NCBI GenBank assembly: GCA_021821705.1
Contig: JAKACE010000025.1
Location: forward strand, 1 to 11,600
Direction of reading: 5' to 3'
Length of the DNA: 11,600 nt
From: Actinomycetes bacterium
GTDB lineage: Bacteria > Actinomycetota > Acidimicrobiia > Acidimicrobiales > Palsa-688
Of this stretch, positions 1 to 5,907 are shown piece after piece. The position numbers were made by a program, and so were the translations under genes. Each line of letters opens with the position of its first letter. Position 1 is the stretch's first letter. The notes under the pieces are model-generated. The model was not told the origin of the DNA. It worked only from the letters and a program-made list of their open reading frames with translations, and made no database searches.

Positions 1-133
1 GCATTGGCATCCCCCGCACCTCGGCCCCGGCGATTGGCGTACGATCCGCGAGGAAGCCGGCGCCGACGGTCCGTCCCGGCACGGTCGGCGGCGACCAACG
101 TCCGGCCAGCCAGCACGAGGGAGGAGGAGAGCA

Positions 134-208
134 ATGTCGACATCAGGGCCTCAGCCCAGGGTCACCAAGGTCCGCCGGGACTGCGCCGGGCGAACGGCCC
201 CATGCTGA
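134..208 (+). CDS. Possible 24-residue leader peptide or 5' stub of a lost gene
   Basis: A very strong purine-rich ribosome binding site (GGGAGGAGGAG, about 119-129) stands a few bases before an ATG at 134, which opens a frame of only 24 codons closed by TGA at 206-208. The peptide begins MSTSGPQPRVTK, has no recognisable domain, and its stop overlaps the ATG (202) of the decayed reductase downstream. It may be a leader peptide, the surviving 5' end of a deleted gene, or chance. The remaining bases 1-133 show no gene I can support. The good Shine-Dalgarno is the only real argument for translation, so confidence is low. Confidence 0.2.
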   Translation: MSTSGPQPRVTKVRRDCAGRTAPC

Positions 209-445
209 TCTACTCGACAGGTGTGTCGCTCGACGGCTTCGTCAACGACCGCGACGGCTCGATCGCTGGCTGGGGCCGCGATAGACCTGGGACTGGTCGA
301 CGAGCTGCGCATGTTCCGCTACCCGGTCGTCGTCGGCGGCGGCACGCCGGCGCTCCCCCCGGTCACCAGGAGCATCCGGTTGGAGCTCCTCTAGACCAGG
401 CCCTTCGGCAAGTGCGTGGTCTACGAGCGCTACGCCCGGGTCTGA
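202..445 (+). pseudogene. Remnant of a dihydrofolate reductase / RibD C-terminal-like protein
   Basis: This is the wreck of a DHFR-like (RibD C-terminal domain) NADPH-dependent reductase. The N-terminal fragment from ATG 202 reads MLIYSTGVSLDGFVNDRDGS, the first strand and 'SLDG' turn of this family. The frame then changes around 271-281, and a second frame (from about 278) gives the family's C-terminus: LGLVDELRMFRYPVVVGGGT, the hallmark 'PVVxGGGTP' segment. That frame has an in-frame TAG at 392-394, then runs on as TRPFGKCVVYERYARV to a TGA at 443-445. Family members are about 180-200 residues; only about 80 remain, so roughly the central 100 are missing. The internal deletion, frame change and premature stop make it a pseudogene unless the assembly is wrong here. 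It ends 13 bases before the AraC gene, so it was probably once co-transcribed with it. Confidence 0.8.
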
Positions 446-458
446 CGGGGTCAGCCCG

Positions 459-953
459 GTGAGGCCAGATTCAGATGTGCTCGCGCAACGGCCCGGCGCA
501 ACCGGCTGCACGGCCCCCACCGACAGGCAGCACCTGGCCAACCTGGTGTGGCTGCGCCGCGTCCGCGACCGGATCGACCGGGAGTTCGCTCTTCCTCTCG
601 ATGTGGAAGCACTGGCCCGGGGCGCCCACATGTCGACCGGGCACCTGGCGCGCCATTTCAAGCTCGCCTACGGCGAACCGCCCTACAGCTACCTCATGAC
701 CAGGCGGGTCGAGCGGGCAATGGCGCTTTTGCGCCTCGGCGACCGGAGCGTGACCGAGGTGTGCTTCGCCGTCGGCTGCTCGTCGCTCGGCACCTTCAGC
801 ACCCGCTTCACCGAACTTGTCGGCATGTCCCCGAGCGCCTACCGCCGCCAGGCTCGGCTCGCCCCGGCGTCCCTCCCGCCATGCATAGCCAAACAGGTCA
901 CGAGACCGGTCAGGAATCGAGAAGCACCCGCCGTACGGGCCCTCTTACCATGA
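459..953 (+). CDS. AraC-family transcriptional regulator (DNA-binding domain only)
   Basis: The 164-residue product is essentially one AraC/XylS DNA-binding domain with a short N-terminal lead and a basic tail, and has no sensor domain. Helix-turn-helix 1 lies at about residues 47-70 (VEALARGAHMSTGHLARHFK) and helix-turn-helix 2 at about 97-120, with the signature VGCSSLGTFSTRFTELVGMS. The tail AKQVTRPVRNREAP resembles what I recall of actinobacterial relatives that sit directly upstream of a VOC protein. The start is taken as GTG 459; only a weak purine run precedes it, and an in-frame GTG at 477 is an alternative. The stop TGA (951-953) overlaps the start of the VOC gene in an ATGA, implying translational coupling. 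It probably controls its own two-gene operon; the ligand, if any, is unknown and may be sensed through the VOC partner (inference). Confidence 0.9.
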   Translation: MRPDSDVLAQRPGATGCTAPTDRQHLANLVWLRRVRDRIDREFALPLDVEALARGAHMSTGHLARHFKLAYGEPPYSYLMTRRVERAMALLRLGDRSVTEVCFAVGCSSLGTFSTRFTELVGMSPSAYRRQARLAPASLPPCIAKQVTRPVRNREAPAVRALLP

Positions 954-1369
954 CCGTCATGGACCTGACGATTCACACCACACCCCTCCCCCACACCGAT
1001 CCCGAGGCCTCTCTGGCCTTCTACCGCGACGTGCTCGGTTTCGAGGTCCGCAAGGACGTCGGCGCCGGCGAGATGCGCTGGATCACCCTCGGGCCGCCGG
1101 ACCAGCCCGGCACCTCCATACTTCTGGCCCCCCCGGGCGCGGATCCGGGCGTCACCGAGGAAGAGCGTCGGACCATCGCCGAGATGATGGCCAAGGGCAC
1201 CTTCGGCTGGATCATGCTGGCCACCAAGGACCTCGACGGTACCTTCGAGAAGATCCAGGCCAGTGGCGCCGAGGTGGTCCAGGAGCCCGTGGAGCAGTTC
1301 TGGGGGGAACGTGACTGTGCCTTCCGTGACCCCGCAGGCAACCTGGTCCGCATCCAGCAACTGCACTGA
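950..1369 (+). CDS. VOC (glyoxalase/bleomycin-resistance fold) family protein
   Basis: This 139-residue protein has two beta-alpha-beta-beta-beta halves typical of the vicinal oxygen chelate fold. The first (about residues 5-60) contains DPEASLAFYRDVLGFEVRKD and the second (about 83-139) contains DLDGTFEKIQASGAEVVQEP and RDCAFRDPAGNLVRIQ. The connecting segment EEERRTIAEMMAKGT is characteristic of the subfamily paired with short AraC regulators. The canonical C-terminal metal-binding Glu of glyoxalases, expected after 'DPxGN', is replaced by Arg (NLVRI), so glyoxalase-type metal chemistry is doubtful; small-molecule binding or sequestration is equally possible. The start is ATG 950, overlapping the AraC stop by four bases; ATG 959 (residue 4) is an in-frame alternative. 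The substrate cannot be told from the sequence. Confidence 0.92.
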   Translation: MTVMDLTIHTTPLPHTDPEASLAFYRDVLGFEVRKDVGAGEMRWITLGPPDQPGTSILLAPPGADPGVTEEERRTIAEMMAKGTFGWIMLATKDLDGTFEKIQASGAEVVQEPVEQFWGERDCAFRDPAGNLVRIQQLH

Positions 1370-1389
1370 GCGGTCGTCGCCCGTCCTGC

Positions 1390-1429
1390 GCCGGCCCGGG
1401 CGCCCCGTCCCAAGGTCGCCCGGGCCGGC
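1390..1429. terminator. Bidirectional GC hairpin between convergent genes
   Basis: GCCGGCCCGGGCG (1390-1402) is perfectly complementary to CGCCCGGGCCGGC (1417-1429), giving a 13-bp stem with a 14-base loop. An outer GCCCGTC / GACGGGC pair (1379-1385 and 1441-1447) could lengthen the cruciform. It sits in the 77-base gap between the convergent VOC and Yx(FWY)xxD genes, the expected place for a shared terminator. There is no U-tract on either strand, so it is either a hairpin-only terminator of the kind common in high-GC actinobacteria or an mRNA-stabilising stem. Confidence 0.7.
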
Positions 1430-1446
1430 ACGGGCCCGGCGACGGG

Positions 1447-2037
1447 CTACTTGTAGCCCGAACCAGCCGAGGTCGTGGTGGCGGCTTTCGAGGCGGCCGG
1501 TGCCGGTGCGGCCACCAGCGCTGACGGGCGCAACAGCTCCCAGGTCCCGCCGAAGGCGACAACGCCCTCGCCATGGCTCTGGCCCGGCCCCGTGTCCTTC
1601 ACAAAGGTGTAGACGGGGTAACCGTCGAAAGTGACCTCCTTGGTGGTCTTGCTGAGAGGCAGGAAGCCGACCTCGCCGGTGACGCCGGCGCCGAGGGTCA
1701 CGTGTGTGGTGGATTTGCTTACCACCAGAGGCGGCCAGAAACCAAGGCATTTGCCGGTGCAGACCATCTTGCCGGCCGAGTCCGAGAGCGTATAGAGGCT
1801 GAGTCCGTGGGAATCGACCAGCACCGCCCCGAACCGACCGGCGTGACCGACATCGAGTAGGCCGCTGCCAGCGGCCTTGGCTGGTGCGGCCGACGCCACT
1901 TGGCCGGCAAGGCCGGCGCCGGCGAGGCAGAGCGCCGCTGCGCTCGTGGCGGCCACTGCCAGGCGGAGGCGCTTGGCGCGCGACCGCGCAGTGGCCCTGG
2001 AGGGGGATGCTGTGGCTGTTGCGGTGTCCTTGTCCAT
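1447..2037 (-). CDS. Secreted Yx(FWY)xxD-motif protein (COG4315 / Lipoprotein_15 type)
   Basis: This 196-residue exported protein has two tandem copies of the short repeat found in predicted lipoproteins with the Yx(FWY)xxD motif; the family's biochemical function is not established. Residues 1-50 form a signal peptide: a basic stretch (SRAKRLR), a hydrophobic core (LAVAATSAAALCLAGAGLAG) and a likely signal peptidase I site after VASA. The Cys in the core lacks a good lipobox, so it is probably secreted rather than lipidated. Repeat 1 (about 67-108) has LYTLSD and C93-x3-C97 followed by WPP (101-103). Repeat 2 (about 123-170) has YTFVKD (143-148) and GGTW. The tail is Ala/Thr/Ser-rich. The start at 2037 is fixed by AAAGGAG (2045-2051, minus) seven bases upstream; an in-frame ATG at 2121 has no such signal. 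It is divergent from a membrane-anchored paralogue and shares a promoter element with it. Confidence 0.9.
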   Translation of the reverse strand: MDKDTATATASPSRATARSRAKRLRLAVAATSAAALCLAGAGLAGQVASAAPAKAAGSGLLDVGHAGRFGAVLVDSHGLSLYTLSDSAGKMVCTGKCLGFWPPLVVSKSTTHVTLGAGVTGEVGFLPLSKTTKEVTFDGYPVYTFVKDTGPGQSHGEGVVAFGGTWELLRPSALVAAPAPAASKAATTTSAGSGYK

Positions 2038-2141
2038 CGGGTGTCTCCTTTGCTCGTCGCCGCTCTGGTGCTGCCCGGCAGGCACCGGTGTGCCCGGCAC
2101 CTCGGCCGGCTGCCCACGCATGGCCTCTCGGCCAGCCGATG

Positions 2142-2171
2142 GGTACTACGGCCGCAGAGCCCGCAGGGATG
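2142..2171 (-). promoter_or_regulatory. Candidate ECF-sigma promoter for the secreted Yx(FWY)xxD gene
   Basis: Read on the minus strand, CATCCCT (2171-2165) is followed after 14 bases by CGTAGTACC (2150-2142). The same two blocks with the same spacing occur in mirror orientation before the divergent gene. Taken as -35 CATCC and -10 CGTAGT, the spacer is 16 bases, as expected for an ECF sigma promoter, and the -35 recalls the CCATCC element I remember for mycobacterial SigK (ECF19). Transcription would start near 2135, leaving a leader of about 100 bases. Confidence 0.6.
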
Positions 2172-2184
2172 CCTCCTCGGCCCT

Positions 2185-2199
2185 CCCGGCGCTGCCGGG
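2185..2199. promoter_or_regulatory. Palindrome between the divergent promoter elements
   Basis: CCCGGC (2185-2190) and GCCGGG (2194-2199) form a perfect inverted repeat with a 3-base centre. It sits almost exactly at the symmetry axis (about 2195) of the two outward-facing promoter elements. Its position suits an operator acting on both genes, but a 6-bp GC palindrome is not rare in DNA of this composition. Confidence 0.25.
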
Positions 2200-2219
2200 T
2201 GGCGACGGCACCGGTGCGC

Positions 2220-2249
2220 CATCCCTCGTGCCCGACGCTGCGTAGTACC
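2220..2249 (+). promoter_or_regulatory. Candidate ECF-sigma promoter for the membrane Yx(FWY)xxD gene
   Basis: CATCCCT (2220-2226), 14 bases, then CGTAGTACC (2241-2249): all 16 defined positions and the spacing are identical to the minus-strand element at 2171-2142, while the spacer sequences differ. This points to selection on the two blocks rather than a recent duplication. Transcription would begin near 2256, leaving a leader of about 77 bases before the ATG at 2333. No sigma factor is encoded in the window. Confidence 0.6.
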
Positions 2250-2321
2250 GGTTGGGCTTGGACGGAGGCACCGCTGCTGGAGCATGCCAGCCGGGGTAGG
2301 CACGGGGAGGAACGCACGACG

Positions 2322-2336
2322 ATGGGACCTACATGA
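2322..2336 (+). CDS. Possible four-residue leader ORF coupled to the next gene
   Basis: The best Shine-Dalgarno here, GGGGAGG (2304-2310), is correctly spaced for ATG 2322, not for the long gene's ATG at 2333. From 2322 the frame reads Met-Gly-Pro-Thr and stops at TGA 2334-2336, which overlaps ATG 2333 (ATGA). Ribosomes could load at the mini-ORF and restart on the membrane protein. It may equally be chance, with the ribosome binding site used at longer spacing. Confidence 0.25.
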   Translation: MGPT

Positions 2337-3283
2337 CCGGGCAGGAGGCTGAGCGCAGCGCCGGCCCCCCACCGGGCCGGGCCGCCTGGCACCGCCCTCT
2401 GGCCGGCGCCGGCGCCACCCTGCTGCTGGCCAGCGGGGTGGTGCACTTGTACCTCTACTTCAACGGGTACGGGCCGGTGCCAACGATCGGGGCCTTGTTC
2501 TTGTTGCAGTTCGCCGCCTGCACGCTGGTCGCCGCGGCCATCCTGGCGACAGGTGGTCTCCTGGCCCCGGCGGCGGGCGCCCTGTTGGCCCTGGCGACGC
2601 TCGGCGGCTACCTGCTCAGCCTGACCATCAAGCTCTTCGGCTTCAGGGAGGTCCCGACATCGTACGGGGCCCTGGCCGGCGGCTTGGAGATCGCTGCCTT
2701 CGCCGCCCTGGCGACCGTGGTCCTGGCCAGGATGGCTCCGTTGGCGCCGGCCCAGGCCGGAGCGGCGGTCCTTGCCTGGCGCGCCCGGAGGGTGGCCGTC
2801 GCCGGGCTGGCCCTGGCTTCAGCCCTGGCGCTCGCCCTCGAACTTGTCTTGGTCAGCCCTGTCGCCGGCGCCGGCACGGCCGGCACGGCCGGCACCGGGT
2901 CGGCCACGGTGGTGGCGCTTCGCCTCCCCCACTACGGCGAGGTACTGGCCACCCCCGGCCACATGACGCTCTACCTGCTGTCCGACGAGCGCCCGGGCCA
3001 CATCACGTGCGGCTCAGGGTGCCTGTCGCTCTGGCCACCTCTGCTACTGCAGCCGGGTCGGAACGCACCTCGGGGCGGGCCTGGCACGAGGGGGAGGCTG
3101 GGGATAGTGGACCGTGGCACCTCCCGCCAGGTCACCTACAACGGGTTCCCCTTGTACACCTATGCCGGCGACCCGGGACCAGCCGCCTCGAACGGCCAGG
3201 GCATCGTGTCCTACGGGGGGACGTGGTACATGGTGCGGGCCTCGGCCACGACGCGCTCGTCCACACCCGTCACCACCGGTTGA
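2333..3283 (+). CDS. Membrane protein with C-terminal Yx(FWY)xxD repeats
   Basis: This 316-residue protein joins an N-terminal membrane part to two C-terminal repeats of the same type as the divergent secreted protein. Likely helices are at about residues 26-44, 52-74, 78-100, 112-132 and 153-177. A short Gly/Thr/Ala linker made of tandem repeats (181-189) follows. The C-terminal half carries YLLSD (214-218), C226-x3-C230 with WPP (234-236), then FPLYTYAGD with Yx(Y)xxD at 275-280 and GGTWYM (295-300). Five helices with a cytoplasmic N-terminus would place the repeats outside the cell, matching the location of the soluble paralogue (inference). The start at 2333 has its Shine-Dalgarno about 22 bases away, better placed for a mini-ORF at 2322; no later start precedes the first helix. 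Function is unknown; a role in envelope redox or stress is only a guess from the CxxxC motif. Confidence 0.85.
   Translation: MTGQEAERSAGPPPGRAAWHRPLAGAGATLLLASGVVHLYLYFNGYGPVPTIGALFLLQFAACTLVAAAILATGGLLAPAAGALLALATLGGYLLSLTIKLFGFREVPTSYGALAGGLEIAAFAALATVVLARMAPLAPAQAGAAVLAWRARRVAVAGLALASALALALELVLVSPVAGAGTAGTAGTGSATVVALRLPHYGEVLATPGHMTLYLLSDERPGHITCGSGCLSLWPPLLLQPGRNAPRGGPGTRGRLGIVDRGTSRQVTYNGFPLYTYAGDPGPAASNGQGIVSYGGTWYMVRASATTRSSTPVTTG
2873..2899 (+). repeat. 9-bp tandem repeat in the linker of the membrane protein
   Basis: GGCACGGCC occurs twice in tandem (2873-2881, 2882-2890), followed by a diverged third unit (GGCACCGGG). It is in frame and encodes Gly-Thr-Ala repeats exactly at the hinge between the last membrane helix and the Yx(FWY)xxD domain. 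Changes in unit number would alter linker length without breaking the frame. Confidence 0.7.
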
Positions 3284-3290
3284 GCTACCG

Positions 3291-3329
3291 AGCGGCTCTC
3301 GGGCCGAGCCGCCAAGCCGCCGAGCCGCT
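3291..3329. terminator. Hairpin(s) between convergent genes
   Basis: AGCGGCTC (3291-3298) can pair with GAGCCGC at 3306-3312 (7 bp, 7-base loop) or with GAGCCGCT at 3322-3329 (8 bp). The element lies just after the stop of the membrane protein and before the 3' end of the convergent DUF885 gene. The position favours a shared terminator. There is no T-run, so confidence is moderate. Confidence 0.4.
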
Positions 3330-3386
3330 GCCGTTGCGACCACCGGCGGGGCCACGAGGCGGCGTTGCGTGCTCCCGTCAGGGGGC

Positions 3387-5075
3387 CTACCAAGAGCCCT
3401 GGTGCCGGCGGGCCAGGCCCGAGAGCTCTTCGGCGAGGAGGTCCAGGCCCAACGGGCCCAGCGCCAGTGCCTCCCGGTGCCAGGCGGCCAGGTCGAACGC
3501 CGTGCCCTGGCAGCGCCGCGCCTCGTCGCGCCCGGCCAGCCACGCCCGCTCCCCCAGTTTGTAACAGGTGGCCTGGCTCGGCCACGACATGTAGCGGGCC
3601 ACCTCGCTGCGGCAGTACTCCGTCGACAGCCCCGAGGCGGCTTCCAGGGCGTCGACCGCCACGTCGAAGTCCCAGCGGCGGCCGGCATGGGGACGCCCGG
3701 CCGGTATGGTGCGCCCGGTGTGCAGGCCGATGTCGATGACCACCCGGGCCGCCCTCATGAGCTGCATGCTGAGGAACCCGAGGCGGTAGTCCGGCCGCTC
3801 GAAGTACCCCAGCTCGTCCATGAGGCGCTCGGCGTACAGCGCCCAGCCCTCGCCGTGGGCGGACGAGAAGCTGAGCTTGTGCATGCGGGTGAGCGGCAAC
3901 AAGCGGGTGAGCCCGACCTGGAGGTGGTGGCCCGGGACCGCCTCGTGGAAAACCGTCGTCACCGCGTCCCAGGTAGGGAAGCTCTGCGCCCCGAGCGTGG
4001 GGAACCATATGCGCCCCGGCTCGGACAGGTCCTCGGACGGAGGGGTGTAGTAGGCAGCGGCGGCACTGCCCTCGGGGGGGATGGACACGGCGCATGTCCG
4101 CAGTGGCTCGGCGATGGCGAAGGCCGTCCCGTCCAGCTCGCCGATCGTGCGGTCGGTCAGCTCCTGCAGCCAGTCCCGCCAAGCCTCCACTCCGTGCACC
4201 CGCCTGGCCGGGTCGGCCTCCAGCATGTCGCGCCCTTCTCGAAAGCTGAGCCCGGGCGCCAACCTGGCACATTCCGCCACCCGCTCGTCCTCCAGGCGCT
4301 CCAGCTCCTCCCAACCCCACCGGTAGGCCTCGTCCAGGTCCACCTGTGCACCCAGGCAGTGACGCCCCCAGAGCAGGTAGGCCTCTTCGCCGACACCGTC
4401 GGCCTGAGAAGCCTGGGGCAGGTACTCCTGGCGCAGCCACTCGGAGAGCTGGCCGTAGGCGGCGTCGGCGTCAGCCGCCGCTGCGGTCATGTCGTCACCT
4501 CCGCCAAGAGCGCCCTGGTTGGAGGCATAGGCGCCGAACCATCCACCGGAGCCACCACCCGACCAGCGCTGGCACTGGTCGGCCACCGCCTCGGCGCAAC
4601 GCCGCGGGGCGACGTTCCCCTCGTCCAGGCCCTTTTGGAGGCTCGCACGGTACCCGGCCATGGCTTGTGGCACCCTCGACATGCGACGGGCCAGAGCCCG
4701 GCGGTCCTCGGGGCCGGCCGGCGCCGCCAGGTCGAAGCTCATGCGGACGCTGGCCGGCGGACCGGTGAGAGCGGACACCCATCGTGCCGGCTCGCCACGG
4801 TGCAGCAATGCCCCGTACGAGGCGGCCCATTCGATGACGAAGGACCGGCCCAGGCGCTCAGCCGGGCCGATCGGCACGGCCGCGGCCAGTTCCTCGCCGG
4901 CCCGGTCCATCATCTCAGCCAGGCGATCGGTGCCGTCCGGGGAGTAGTCCCGCACGGCGTCGGTGTTGAGCCCAACCCCCATGTCACGGGCGCCGGCTGC
5001 GGGATCCAACGCCGCGTAGGCGTCGACCAGGTGATCACAGATTTCCGTTACCGACCTACCTGGGCTTGCCGACAT
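3387..5075 (-). CDS. DUF885-family putative zinc hydrolase
   Basis: This 562-residue protein matches the DUF885 family, whose members carry an M3-like metallopeptidase signature; the substrate is generally unknown. The diagnostic motif FHEAVPGHHLQ is at residues 376-386 (H377, E378, H383), i.e. the HExxPGH form rather than classic HExxH. A likely third metal ligand is E409 in HGEGW (407-411), about 30 residues on, as expected. The C-terminal family block RYMSWPSQATCYKLG (about 494-508) corresponds to the usual 'Y..PGQA..Y..G', with the Pro-Gly turn changed to Pro-Ser. There is no signal peptide, so it is probably cytoplasmic. The length is normal for the family. The start is ATG 5075, preceded only by a poorly spaced GAGGGT; the nearby in-frame GTG (residue 9) is an alternative. 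The gene is transcribed alone and is convergent with the upstream membrane-protein gene. Confidence 0.9.
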   Translation of the reverse strand: MSASPGRSVTEICDHLVDAYAALDPAAGARDMGVGLNTDAVRDYSPDGTDRLAEMMDRAGEELAAAVPIGPAERLGRSFVIEWAASYGALLHRGEPARWVSALTGPPASVRMSFDLAAPAGPEDRRALARRMSRVPQAMAGYRASLQKGLDEGNVAPRRCAEAVADQCQRWSGGGSGGWFGAYASNQGALGGGDDMTAAAADADAAYGQLSEWLRQEYLPQASQADGVGEEAYLLWGRHCLGAQVDLDEAYRWGWEELERLEDERVAECARLAPGLSFREGRDMLEADPARRVHGVEAWRDWLQELTDRTIGELDGTAFAIAEPLRTCAVSIPPEGSAAAAYYTPPSEDLSEPGRIWFPTLGAQSFPTWDAVTTVFHEAVPGHHLQVGLTRLLPLTRMHKLSFSSAHGEGWALYAERLMDELGYFERPDYRLGFLSMQLMRAARVVIDIGLHTGRTIPAGRPHAGRRWDFDVAVDALEAASGLSTEYCRSEVARYMSWPSQATCYKLGERAWLAGRDEARRCQGTAFDLAAWHREALALGPLGLDLLAEELSGLARRHQGSW

Positions 5076-5362
5076 ACCCTCGGTCTAGCGCCGCAACCGG
5101 CACTTCGCCACCCCGGGCGCCCCAGGGCGCTCCACGGCCTTGGCCCGGGCCTTTGCCTTGGCCAGCCGCCACCCCGGGAGCCGGAGGGCGTTCCCCCGAG
5201 AGGCCACGCTGCCTGGACGGGGAGGGCCGACCCGCCCTGGATGAGAAACAGCCCGGCGGGCGCCAGGTCATGCACCAGACGGGGCGGTCCGGTGCCGACC
5301 CCCACTGAAGTACCCTCGGGGGCGGGACCAGCGCACCGTCTTCGAGCACCCGGGAGGCCTCA

Positions 5363-5824
5363 ATGTCATACGCAGTAGATTTCGCCAGCGTGTCGACCAC
5401 CGGCCTGGAGTCGTCGCCGGTGGCGGAGGCGCTAGCGGGCCTGCGGGCGAACGAGGCTCGCTACTTCAAGAACAAGTACGACCACGTTTTCACCGTGGAA
5501 CCGGCAGAAAGCGCCAAGGAGACCGTCGACTGGGTACACCGCATCCTCGAGCAGGAGCGCCACATCGTCGTCTCGTCCCGGCCGCTCGAAACCACGGCCT
5601 TCCAGGTGGACGGTATCCGTATGGCCTACGTCTTCTACGAGAGCGGCCTGTCCATCAACGTCATGTACTCCATCGCCGACACCGCCAAGCGCGCCGTCGG
5701 TTTCAAGCTGTCAGAAGGCATGGAGGTCCCGGCCGAGTTGGCAGCGTTCAAGTTCGCCCGGCAGAAGTCGAAGCTGGCTGGCACTATCCGCGGCTCGTTC
5801 TTCGTCATAAAGAACGAGTACTGA
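5363..5824 (+). CDS. Hypothetical protein, 153 residues
   Basis: I do not recognise this family. The gene is well supported: GGGAGG stands six to seven bases before ATG 5363, codon positions show the expected GC bias, and the product looks globular and soluble. It has an N-terminal helix-rich part (about 18-65, with ALAGLRANEARYFKNKYDHV and KETVDWVHRILEQERH), then alternating strands (HIVVSSRPLETTAFQVDGIR, MAYVFYESGLSINVMYSIAD) and a basic C-terminus (FKFARQKSKLAG, GSFFVIKNEY). There are no membrane helices, cysteine clusters or catalytic motif that I can name. It is markedly richer in Lys, Phe and Tyr than its neighbours, which may reflect a binding function. The 287 bases upstream (5076-5362) hold no convincing gene and should contain its promoter and that of the divergent DUF885 gene. 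Confidence 0.8.
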   Translation: MSYAVDFASVSTTGLESSPVAEALAGLRANEARYFKNKYDHVFTVEPAESAKETVDWVHRILEQERHIVVSSRPLETTAFQVDGIRMAYVFYESGLSINVMYSIADTAKRAVGFKLSEGMEVPAELAAFKFARQKSKLAGTIRGSFFVIKNEY

Positions 5825-5907
5825 CCAGGCCCATGTAGGTAGCACCCCTCATGTCGGTGCGTCGCACCTGGCGTGCCCAGGGGGTAGCTCCGGCGCCGCC
5901 GTCACGC

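Noticed and set aside
839..2446. A long minus-strand open frame running across the AraC, VOC and secreted-protein genes
   Set aside because: It crosses three well-supported genes and a terminator hairpin in the wrong frame or strand and has low-complexity Arg/Gly/Pro composition.
5117..5130. GCGCC-CCAG-GGCGC hairpin in the gap upstream of the hypothetical gene
   Set aside because: A 5-bp GC stem of this kind is expected by chance in such GC-rich DNA, and its position suggests no function.
3114..5378. A very long open frame (over 700 codons) on the plus strand antisense to the DUF885 gene
   Set aside because: Its translation is Pro/Arg/Gly/His-rich with no domain, and the opposite strand carries a convincing DUF885 protein with its metal motif. 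Long antisense frames are expected in DNA this GC-rich.
5048..5400. Minus-strand open frames of about 85 and 114 codons in the gap between the DUF885 gene and the hypothetical gene
   Set aside because: Low-complexity Pro/Arg/Gly/Trp-rich products, overlap with the start regions of both real genes and no clear ribosome binding site.
5856..5868. GGTGC-GTC-GCACC hairpin between the hypothetical gene and the convergent MFS gene
   Set aside because: Only 5 bp with a 3-base loop and no T-tract. It is in the right place for a terminator but too weak to call.
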